Of a DNA stretch of 64,000 nucleotides, positions 12,053-22,906 are shown in pieces. Numbering within the stretch: position 1 is the first letter of the stretch; every line of letters begins with the position of its first letter. Location: positions 110,861,212-110,925,211 of the forward strand of contig NC_031768.1 of the NCBI RefSeq assembly GCF_001522545.3. Reading direction: 5' to 3'. The DNA is from Parus major (taxonomy: Eukaryota > Chordata > Aves > Passeriformes > Paridae). The notes under the pieces are model-generated. The model saw only the letters and a list, made by a program, of their open reading frames with translations, searched no databases and had not been told where the DNA came from. Made by a program: the position numbers and the translations under genes.

Positions 12053-13621
12053 AAATGGAGTGACAAGATTTGATGTTGTCACTTGAGAAACTTCGTCTCA
12101 GAAACTTCTGTGAAGCTGAAAGGAGGGCAAATACCCCTCCATTATACATCACATTTCCTCCTTGATGGGGAAGTCTGAGGTACCTCAATAAGGAAATCAC
12201 CTTTTCCCCTCACAAACTAGAGGCAGGCTCTGGACTGGTTCAGAGTGCTCCATCTCAGAGCAGGAGATAAAAGAAGCTGAGCAAGGTTTCAGCCTTGTGG
12301 TGTCTTGTTTTGATAGAATCCCAAGCTTCCCTATAAATCATTGCCACAAGGTGATTGATATTCTGCCCCACACCAGGGTCTTGCCATAGGGCTGGTGTCA
12401 GAGCTGGTTCAGGTCAGCTCAGAGAGCAAAGAAAACACTTAAATCAGAAACCAGAGCACTGGACAGGCCCTGGCTGAAGAGCTGTGTCCAGTCTCACTGG
12501 CCCTAAAGCTGTGGCTCTGCTTGGGCTGTCAAGACTTGGAGGTGAGAACATAGAAATTTATCAAGGCTGCAGCAGAACTCTCAGTTTAGGAAAGATTTCC
12601 TATTTCCATTCCCATGGATTGCAGCTAATGAGGTGCTGTGGTGCAAAACACTGGAAGTGACGATAATGCTTACTAGTGACCAAGTGCTTTTTCCCAAAAA
12701 TGGTTGTGTCAGGGTCAAGAAGTAGAAAAATCTGCAATATCAAGCATTGAATTGAATGAATTGAATTGCAAAGGGCAGGGAAGCTTTTCCTTTTCTTCCT
12801 TCCCTCTGAGCTCCTACCCATAGTCCAACAAAAAGCTTTAACTTGAAATACCTCCTAACCCCTGAGCTAATTTATTCAAGGAATGGACTGTGTGGTTAAT
12901 CAAGTAACTCTGAAGTGATTAATTAGAACGTTTAGTTCACCAAGTTGTTATTATATGATACACCAGTGAAGGAAACTGGCCCAGTAACTCTTCTTGCCAG
13001 AGGGGAAAAAAAAGCTCCAAAGAATTGTAAGGAAATTTTGGCTTCAAAGGGGCTGCTTTCTACACAGATGTGCAGAAAAATTCCACTTTTTTGCAGTTTT
13101 GCCAAACAGAAGCATTTTTACATCACATTAAAAACTTCATGATATTTGAAAATAGTAATTTTATTGAGTTAATTTTTGAATGTCCAAACCCTTAGGACAC
13201 CCTTGGTTTTAAATTTAAATTTTGACAATGAAGATTAAGAGAAAAGTCAGTTTTCGAGTTGACATTGTAACATGCCATTCTGGGTACTGGGTGATTTTTC
13301 TATCCTTGAGAAAGATGTCTTACTGTGGGAAGAGAAATAGGATTGTGGGGAGCCTACACAACTTGGATATTATGGTTTGACATGAAGGCTCAAACCTGTA
13401 ATTCAGTTGTCAGGAAATGACACCAGAACACAAATAAGATAAGTAAGATAAAGTCAGCCAGTGAGGAAAGTTGAGTCTTCACACAGACAGAAGCTGGAGA
13501 GGTAAAACAAAGCTGTAGAATTGTAAGGATGCAGAAGCAAAATGTGCCTCCTGAAGAAACAGGAACAGCTCTGTCCTGCAGAGCACCCAACTTGCCATTG
13601 GCATAGGATTCTGCCTGAGGG

Positions 13622-13672
13622 AAAAAAAAACCAAAACATAAAACCAAACCAAAACCAAAATAAATAAACATT
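13622..13672 (+). repeat. A-rich (CCAAAA)n-like tract
   Basis: A run of A with CC interruptions, ending in AAATAAATAAAC. Low-complexity sequence; it creates the F- and V-rich minus-strand frames seen here. Confidence 0.75.
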
Positions 13673-16297
13673 TTTTTGTTTGGACTTCAGGTTCTAAGTC
13701 CAATAAATGTGCTTTCAGTGTTGAATTAGTATTATTACAAACCAACATAATCAGACAAATGACTGCTCCTGAATCAGTTTCCCGTGCTGTGGAACACTCT
13801 AAATGAAACAGGCAGGAAGATCTCTGGTTGGTGAGGAAGAGGAAGCCACCCAGCTGGAAATGCAGCCCGCGTGGAAACGCAGGCTGGCATCCTGTCACTC
13901 TGCTGCTTCTGTGCTTGCCCGATCAAACCAGAAGAGCAAAACAAACTTCAGAGAATTTTCCATCACACACCAGTCTCCCCAGGTTAGTCAGCAGCATCAG
14001 ACATGCCAGAGGAAAGCAGAGACATTTTGGCTGCAAGCAAGAAGTCCACCCTGAATAGGGATAGGAATGAGTTTACATGCTAAACATTTGCCCTGCCATA
14101 TTCTTTTCATAATGTCTGTGTAAAAATGGATGCCTTTTGGCTCTGCAATGTCCATTACTTCTGTAATTTCAAAAATGTCTGCAGTGTCTATGGTAGCTAA
14201 AACTGGGGAATGCATTGCAACGATTCAAAATAATTCTGTTGGCTGTCCTGGTACTGTTTAAACAAGGCTGGTTGTTTTTCAGTCTTTTGAAATGCAGTCT
14301 TCTGTGCTCTCCTATTCTAAAAATTATTTACAACAAGATAAGGAAAGCTGCCTAAAATGCTCTCAATTATTCTTATATTCTGCTATTTTTCTTTAAGCAC
14401 AAACATTAAAGTGAAAAAAGAACCCTTTGTACAATTAGCTAAAGTCATAATCCTATAAATTTTTTTGCTTGCCACTGCAGGTGCCCACAAACTTATTAAT
14501 CTTCCTAATTCTATCACTGGCACTAAGTGCAGATATTGCTGTTTCCCTAAACTGCAAATTTTAGATTTTATAGAGTCAGACCCTATCTGATACCTCTCCA
14601 ACAAAACAATCCTCAGTGTGACGGCTGAGCTTTGACAGAGGGAATTAAGACAGCTTTGACAATACATCACTGAAGTGATTGTGATCCCTGAATATTTCCA
14701 GCAGTCTGTTCTGACCTTTCTGAGAACTAATGTTTTTCCTTGCTTTTCTCATCACTCTCCATGTCACCAGATGTGTTGTGCCACCCACAGGTCTTTTTCC
14801 AGAGTGGCAGCAGGGGGAACACTGAAACTCAGGGCAGGAATCATCATAAACTGCTGTTGTAAACTGATAGAATCAACAAAATGAGCTGTTTGAGGTTTAT
14901 TCAAATATCTCCATGCAAAGAACACAACAAATTTATAATCCAGCTCCTCAAAGGATGCAACACAGCACAGGTAATTTTAATTTGTGGGTATTGTTAACTA
15001 TTCCTGCTCCATTAATAACCACGGGAGCTTTTGGTTTTTTGGTAGGAAATTAGAAAGCAATTTGAAAAGTAATTACTTCATTAAATTTAGTAATTATGTG
15101 CTATAACCACCTCAATCTTCTTTAAAATGAATGACAACACCCTTTTCTCATTCATTATTCTATATGAATTTAAAAAGTTCTACTTTCCTTTTAAATATTA
15201 AGACAATGAAGAAGACATTCCTGAACCCGATTGGTAGAAGAAACTGGAAATTTTTGTCACCACTGCAGCCAGAGAAAGCAAAAATGAGATATTTAATTGC
15301 TAACTTCAATGAAATATGGGCTCAAGGTCTTAAAGATATTCTCTAGGTAAGAAGAAACAGTGCCTTCCTAGGGCTTCCATTTTCCATCTGTGAGAATAGA
15401 AAAAATTAAAATTCCTTGCAAATATTCTTTCTCACACCTTAAAGAGGCAACATATTTTTTTAATCCAATGTGGTGTTTGTTAAGCTGTCTGCAAAGAAAT
15501 TTTTAGGCAAAAAGAACAGGAAAGCATCAAGGAAAGAACTTGAAACTCATTATAAAACTTCAGCCAACTGTTCAAAATACAAACAATTATATGTCCATAG
15601 TATAGGACTGAAAATAGGCCTTAAAAAAAATGCAGGAGTTTTCACAAAATAAAATTAACTAGTTAAAGGCTGCCTCGCTTTCTGTTATTCAGCCACACTC
15701 CTCACACATGTTCTCTTATCCAGTTTAGGGAGCTTCTGGCTGTTTTCACGCTGGCTTGTGTGTTAGCAGCAAGGAGTCAAACATAGTCATTGGCATGTTT
15801 TTCCTCCTCTTTCATTCTGCACTTCTGTGAGCTCACAATGCACGCTGGCTGACTTTTTTCCCCACACCCTGAGTGATGAAAGGGCGAGAGATAAAGGAAA
15901 GTTGTCAGAGCATCAGTAAATTGGGATCTGTAAAAGTAAGGTGGTTAAATATTCAACATAAGCAGTTGCTGTGGCACCAGAAAAGCTTGAGAAGCAGCAG
16001 AGGAAGTGAGTAGCTTCATCATTCCTTGAGATTGCTGTGCAGAACTCCATAAATCTGTGATTTAGCTAGAATGCAGAGCACCTCTGTTCTCCTGTTAACA
16101 CGTGGGCCCATATGTGCTCTGTTCCCTGGTGTGGCAGAGCCTCTGCTGGGCTCCCACAGAGCTCTGAGCACAGCTTCTGTTTGCACTTGGGGACAAAGTT
16201 TTGTCTCTTGTTGAAGCAGGAGGGAAAACGTCTCAGCAGTGTGGAGAGGGCACAGGGTGAGAGATGGGACTGGGAGAGCTGGGAGAACAGGGTAAGG

Positions 16298-16330
16298 ATA
16301 AGCAGAGATTTGAAATAAGCAGAGATTTGA
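16298..16330 (+). repeat. Tandem duplication, 17-bp unit, two copies
   Basis: ATAAGCAGAGATTTGA occurs at 16,298-16,313 and again at 16,315-16,330, separated by one A. The copies are identical, which suggests a recent slippage event. Confidence 0.92.
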
Positions 16331-17269
16331 CACAGTTGAGCTCCCTGCTTACAGCACCAAGAAGCCCTGGGGAAAACTGATCCTCTTTCCTTTTGCTGCA
16401 CTGTGGGCAAAGCCATGATCAAGCCTTCATCTTTCTTCATTCTTTCTTGCAGAGAGGTAAATCCATGCTTCTTGTTGTATCCACAGCATCTTAAGAACTT
16501 TCCATGCACTAGAGAAGTATTAATATCTATTTTCTCCTCTTTCCCTGGCCTTTTAAAATTTAACCTGTATTTAGCCTTCATTAGCTTTTCTATGTAGTTC
16601 CTGGCTTACAAGAACTTTAATATTTCTCTCTCACCTGTAGAATATTTTTATCAGTCCCCACTTTCCCTGAAGTGTAATGTCAAAAAACTGGGTAAAGCCT
16701 TCCAGTTGGTGTCTTGCCAGTGAACAGCAAAGGAATTATTTGACATTTCTTATTTATATTCCAAGTATCACTGGTTGAAATAATGTCTTCCAACTTTATG
16801 CTGTAGCTGTCGACACTTGACCCAGAGAGTCTTTGAATTCCTTTAAAATGAGTGTCCTGACTTTGGTGTGTGACACATCTGAGGTTTTTACCTTAAACTT
16901 TAGATTAGTGGGTGAAACTGCTCCTCAGAAGTGCCTGTTCATGTTGGGTCATGGGATCATAGAGTGGCTGGCTAAAATAAAGGCACTCACCTGCAGTGTG
17001 CAGGACTGCTTTTGTCCTGATAAACACCATTCTTCATTTGCCAGCTATTCTATACTTCTGGATAATGGAGAATATGGGGTTGGAAAGTATTCATTGGATC
17101 AATGAGTCCTGTCTCCTGCACACACTGGGAACCAGGAGATTGTAACTTTTCTCTAAAAAATTCTTTTTTTCTTTCTCTGATGCCGTTGCACTTCTTTTTT
17201 ATTTTTCTTACTTTTCCTGGATTTCTCAGTCTCCTTTGGGCTGAATTTCTTTTTGGGATCCTCCATTGT

Positions 17270-17763
17270 GGGGAGCCCTGCTTATCTCAGTTCTCTAGGT
17301 TTGAAGAAAAACTCCCAATCTTAGAATCTTGTTTCTCATGTTTATTAGAAGGTCATTACAAAACTTGGCAGGTCTCTCCAGACTGGCTGCACAAGTTTGA
17401 ATCACTGCAATCTGGTACATTTCTTTTTTTTGGTGGTACAAACAAGGCCTTGTGGCTCACTTTGTGTCTGATAGCACAAAATGGCCCCAAACAACACCAT
17501 TCTTTTATCTTTATACCTAATTTTACCCAATTAACAGTAGACACGTATATTATCTTCCTTAATGACCAAATGACCCTTCACCTCTGTCATGCCCTGTGGC
17601 ATTTTCTGTCCAATCACTGACTATTACCCAAAAACCTCTAGGAGAGGAACATGAAGAAGAAAGAAGAAGGGACAAGAGACAGCACCCTAAATCCTCCATC
17701 TTGTCTTCTGTTTTCTAAACTAACTTTTTCACTCAGTGACTTAAGAGAACTCTCTAATCTACA
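17270..17763 (-). mobile_element. ERVL-like solo LTR, minus strand (same family as 195-625)
   Basis: Read on the minus strand it starts TGTAGATTAGAGAG at 17,763 and shares with the plus-strand copy a block AGAAGACAAGATGGAGG, a CTTCTT-rich run, the word GAGGTTTTTGGGTA, and the closing order of TATA (17,515-17,509) then AATAAA (17,346-17,341). Relative to that copy it lacks about 13 bases near its 40th position and has a longer segment between TATA and AATAAA. The 3' end is not sharply defined (about 17,270-17,300). No gag, pol or env-like frame is attached, so it is a solo or heavily truncated insertion. Plus-strand open frames here, including one of 172 codons at 17,102-17,620, are antisense to the LTR and not genes. 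Confidence 0.78.
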
Positions 17764-17929
17764 TACTTATACTTTTAGCTTTTTCCATCTAAATTTAACA
17801 TTTGTTCTCATGTATCACCATGAAAACATGCTCATGAATTTCATGTTATATGAAATTCAGTGTTTTTCTGGATCTTAGAACTAAGTATCAGAAACAAGGG
17901 CACACACTCTGTATTCCAGACTCCAACAG

Positions 17930-17957
17930 ATATATATATATATATTATAAAATATAT
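17930..17957. repeat. (TA)n microsatellite
   Basis: About eight TA units followed by AT-rich degenerate copies (TATTATAAAATATATAA). Confidence 0.88.
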
Positions 17958-18333
17958 AATTTGGGAACATCTTCACTCAGGAAGGCACGCTGCAAATCAC
18001 AGAGCACTTCCAAACACCCAAACAAATTCCATGTGTATTAAAAGACCAATGTTTCACGTGCCATGTGCCTCAGCAAAAGAGGAAGGATGATGATTCACCT
18101 GTGCTCCTGGAGAGCACATTACTGAAACCACCCTGAATGCCCCTAAAAAGCAGAAAAGGACATTACCTACCCAGGAGGGGGTCAATGTTTGCTGCCAAAC
18201 TGACAAGGAGTTGGAATTCTCTGCCATCCTCAAAGCTGGAAGTTGTTTTTGTTTGTGTGGCTGAACTCAGCACAGACATGTCAGGCTAAAGTAAACCCTG
18301 CACCTTGAGACCACAAACTGTAATTTAGAGGAT

Positions 18334-18349
18334 AAAAAAAAAAAAAAAA
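18334..18349 (+). repeat. Poly(A), 16 bases
   Basis: Sixteen consecutive A residues. No upstream retroposon body or flanking duplication was recognised. Confidence 0.95.
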
Positions 18350-21300
18350 TAGTTTCTGGTTTATATCTACGTTTGTCCTTTCCTGAAACCCTGCAACACA
18401 CACATCAAGTGTGTCCTACTCTTTTTTATAGTTGTTATCTGCTGTCCTTATAGTGAGGGAGTGCAAGGCCTGAAAAATGCAGATTATTTGGAGTAACTGC
18501 AGTAGTTCAGTCAATAAGGAGGTACAGTCCTGTGTCAGGTATAGACACAGGATTTAATTTTCTGCACACATTAAAGAGTGAATCATACTTTTTCTGAGTA
18601 AAACAAACACTTTTTTTTTGCCTGCAATGAATTGCAGTTAATACTACATACAAAATGCTGAAAAAGTAGCAAAATATTAGCATTTCTGAATGAAAATGTG
18701 ACATTTTATATATCCTGTAGTCAAATTACTGTTGGTTCCCTAGAGCTACCCTGACCAATTTAATTTATCACATCGGTACACATATGAAATCAAAACTTCT
18801 GCTGCCCATCTACACGTAAAACTCAGAGTATCAGATTCTTTTTTTTTTCTTCTTGTGTGTGTTTTCATTATTTTTCCTTAGATCTGCTATTTAATAGATA
18901 TTCACACATTTGTGATTCTGGTCTCATTTAATTTGACCTCTACATTTCACCAGAACAGAATCATACACTCAATTTTTAAGTGGTAGAAGAAAATCAAAGC
19001 CAAAAAGTGGTGGTTGCCCAAAAACATTGAGGAGTTGCAACATTTAGGTAAATCAGAGGAAAAATTGAATGGATTTCTATTATTTATAACCCTAGAGCTG
19101 ACAAAGCCCTGTAGCAGGTAAGCTCTGGGTTAAAAATTTCAAACCATCTCTAACCAGAGGATATCTGAGCCAAACTTCAAGGTGTGATAACCAAACACCA
19201 ACTACAGAAACTCTTTTTCCTGCTTCCAGGTTAATATCAGATCACTTGGTTTAGGATGAGAGATTCAGATGTTTCAAACTCTGTGCATTTCACCCCTAGG
19301 AATGAGGAAAGGCTCAGCTGAGTCTGAAAAGATTTGGTTCTATGTGTTTGGGGATGCCACAACACCTGAATATTGCTTTTTTAAAAACAGTCTAAATCAG
19401 AAATGTTGAATGGATCATCCTCATCATAAAAACACCTCTCAAATTGCTACACTTTTGAAATTAATTTCATATTTAGTACAATAAATACCTGAGAAAAGCT
19501 GGGGATTATGTGCTCAGAGTTCTTGTACAGTGTGTGCCAGGTTTTCAACCTAATTTGGCCCAAGCAGATTTTTCACTAACACTTTGCTCTTTGGAAGAGG
19601 AAATTTCATTTGGCTTTCCATATTAACATGTTCTTTCATTCCTAAGTCATATCTCCATAAATAACTTTTTATCATTGCAAGGCATTAAAATCTCCAGTTA
19701 GCAGACATTTAAAACAGTCACATATTTCCACTTCAAATACAGAAAGAAAAGAAGGGGGGAAAAAATTGGTGTGTGGTGCTGAGGGAAAGCATCAGAGCAA
19801 AAATCTTTGAAAGATGAGGCATATGAAACTGGCTGGCTGCCTGATGTTCTCTGCTAGGTCCTTGCTGAGACTTACTTGAATTTCAAATCAGTTTCTAAGC
19901 TGGTGAATAGCAGGTGCTTGCTAACCAGCTCATAATGAGTACAGAGGTCCAAACTCCACGGAGGTTTCTCTCCCTGCTTTTGGCTATCGCTTGTAGTTGT
20001 GGAAAAAATGCACACTGGGCCTGGAAATTGGAAATTTTAACTGAAAGAGCACAAACACGAGACAATTTTGTAGCCTTCTGAACACAGAGGGCTAAAAGAG
20101 GAAGCAGGATGTTGTTAATTTTTTATGCTATATATGCTGTGATATGTTTGGGGATGTGGATATTAGAGCTGAAGCCAGGATGTTTGCAAAAAATGCAGAA
20201 ATCAAACATTCACAACTTTTTTTTCTTACCTGGGCAGGTTCTTGTTCCATGCTGTTCATTCCAGAGGCAAAAAGCTGAGAGACAACAGTCCAGGTTCTTC
20301 TTCCTAACATCTCTCTAGGGTTTAATCACAGAACATAAGAGATTAAAGAGTCTTCACTAAATGATTCCTTTTTCTCTCACCCTTCACCCGTTAATCCTAG
20401 ATTAATGGTTTTAACATGTTTTGGGACTTTGTGAAATTATATCTTTGCAGCTCTGGAATGTGTGTAACACATAAAATGTGCACTCCAGTACAAAATTGCC
20501 ACATAATTTCCCAAAATGAGGCCATTAACCATGCGGTAAAATCAAGTGACACTGAGGACAATAACTGGCAGAGGGGTAAAAAGGCCCAGCACAACACAAA
20601 GGTCAGAAATGAGCTGTAAAAAATGAGCTGAAAGTTTTCTCCGCTCCACAGCTGGAAACAATCTTCTTACTCTGTAGAAGACCCTCTTCTCCTCCACCAG
20701 AGTTTCCATGGAAAGGAAATCCAGGAGGAAATTGGAAGCAAGTCACAAGTGACAGAGTTCCCTGTCTGGAATATCACAGGGCCACATCTTCAGTTTGGCA
20801 GAGCCACGATTATCGTGTCCATTTCTAGCCAAATAGGAGAGAGAAACTGAATAGCTCCAGCCATGTAACCAAAAAGAGTTTCTTATTTTGTGTTCTGCAA
20901 ATAGAGATGTAATATTTTACCATTTTAAATAAGTATATAAAGTAAACATTTTCTTCAGGAAAGAAAAAAGTATTTAAATAAATTGTTAATGATTGTCATG
21001 ATAGCAAAGGAATCTTTATTTATGAAAAACTGCAGACTGACTATCACCTAGTTCAATTCAGTGTCAGCCCATTGATTCATGAAGGCTTTGTTGATTTATT
21101 GCAGTCAAGGATCTCATCCAACATTAACAAATTCCATTTTAAATGAATTGTTGTAGAGATTGCAGTACCTCAGGTTTGTTTTTTGTATTAAGAAGTGAAT
21201 TGATTGCATAACCTATTGAGTGAGGAATTTATGTATTCTCATTACTGAGGAGTTATCTGCAATGCTTTATTGATGGATTTGCGTTGGATAATCCATAATT

Positions 21301-22814
21301 ATCAGTGGCTAAAAATGACTGAAAACTACCACAAAAAAAAGTCAATGAAAATGTTGATGGAGAAAAAAGTGATTGTGTATTTTGCCCAACACAAAATAAG
21401 ATATATAAAAGCCATTCCCTTCAGGCAGGTGAGGAGATAATCTATTTTGATAGCTCTTATCATGAATGGAAAGCCATGGAAAAATTGGATATTGCATTGG
21501 AGGCACCAAGAGGACAGAATGAGAGGTGGTCTTTCTTTACCAGGTGCAGAAATGTCATCAGAAAAGGACACTTCTCATTGATTTTGTGGCAAAATAAGGT
21601 TTTGTTGCCTGTGGAGAAGCTTTTATTTGGAAATTCTGGCCCTTTGCTCCCTGCTTGTGCTCCTTTCTCCAGAAAGAGCTCTGGAAACAAAGTGAGGTAA
21701 ATAGGTAATCCCTGCGTGGGGAACTGGCTGGTGAAATTGAAGAGATATGACAGTGATTTTCACTCCTGCAGTCCTGTCTGCCTTTGTTTTCTTTAAAGGT
21801 AAAAGTAAATCCGTTTCCTGAACCTCAAAACATTTCTTCAGAATCACACAGGAAGATATATTTACTTGGGCTTTTGACCAAAGGGATCATGATGAAATTC
21901 ATATGTTGGGAAAAAAAAAACCCTGTGATTTTATTTTGCTTTGCTTAGTAATATATCTGTCAGTTTTTCAAAATATGGATTTACAATGTTGTGAAGGCCA
22001 GTAGAGATGGAAATACACCCATTTTCCTTGATCCTTATATTTGCCTCACCTGTGCAGCCCCCTCAGCCTCCTTATTGCTTTTTGGCCAGTTATTTGCACA
22101 TGCCATGGGAGCTCAAGTTTGAGGGAGGAATTGGATGAACAGGGGAAGAGTGACCTTGTGAGTGATTTTTAGAAGATAATTCTCTGCCTACAGGGTTTAG
22201 GGAAATAATATGCAAGGACATATGTGTGTCAGCTAGAATGACTGTGTCTTTTCTTCAGCTTCTGGAAACATCAATTCCACCAGTGTGTCAGCTGTCTGCA
22301 TCATCTCCCTGCCCATCACCAGCAGCTGAGGTTTCACCTTCCAGTTTCATTATCCTTTAAGCCACCCTTCATCAGTCAACCATTCTTTCACATTAAAACC
22401 CAGTGAGGGAAGCATTGCTCACATGCTCCTGTCTAGAGCACAGTTGGTTTAAACTGTTTCATGTTGGGGAAATGACTGAGAAGATGTGTTTTGCATCTTG
22501 GTGGTGTGGGTTTTTACTTTCACCTTCTGGGCATGAAACAATGCAGATTCAGTAAATAGATCTAACTGTGTGTAATGAGAACGATTTCAGTGCTTTAGGT
22601 TCATTAGTCTCACAGTGTGAACTTTAATAAAAATGAATTTGACTAGATTAGATGTAATTACAGCAATTTGAGTTAAAATTTGTGTACCCTTGCATGCTTA
22701 TATAAAGGGTGATTATTTTAAAATATATTTGGGTAAGTGACAGAGAATAACATGCATGGCTGTCATACAAATCAGTGACTGTAATTCTTAGTTTACAGAA
22801 AAGAAACTTTTAAT

Positions 22815-22906
22815 CACTGGGCCCAGTGGCCACTTCACTCTCTAATTAGACAAAATTATTGACCATCCACCTTTAATGGCCCTTACATAAAGTCTACACT
22901 TTATGT
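22815..22906. repeat. Cluster of three short palindromes
   Basis: CACTGGGCCCAGTG (22,815-22,828) is a perfect 14-bp palindrome. TCTAATTAGA (22,841-22,850) is a perfect 10-bp palindrome holding a TAATTA homeodomain core. ACATAAAGT-CTAC-ACTTTATGT (22,885-22,906) has perfect 9-bp arms around a 4-base loop. They are listed together because of their closeness; no shared function is shown. Confidence 0.85.

Larger units (their letters stand above)
10646..17269. other. Non-coding sequence with short repeats
   Basis: No gene is supported. The stretch holds a 14-15-bp tandem repeat (11,281-11,330), a nearly pure A+T island (11,957-12,052), a CCAAAA-type A-rich run (13,622-13,672) and a 17-bp direct duplication (16,298-16,330). 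Minus-strand frames of 139 and 171 codons (13,479-13,898 and 16,066-16,581) have no domain, no conserved-looking motif pattern and strong overlap with frames on the other strand, so I treat them as chance. The last ~115 bases before the LTR include a lysine-rich minus-strand frame described separately. Confidence 0.6.

Noticed and set aside
16066..16581. 171-codon minus-strand open frame
   Set aside because: No recognisable domain, signal peptide or repeat pattern. It overlaps other minus- and plus-strand frames of similar quality, as expected by chance in a slightly GC-richer patch.
17102..17620. 172-codon plus-strand open frame, the longest in the window
   Set aside because: It runs antisense across the minus-strand LTR and the T-rich DNA beside it. 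Its hydrophobic, F- and L-rich translation reflects that composition, and no domain or splice context supports it.
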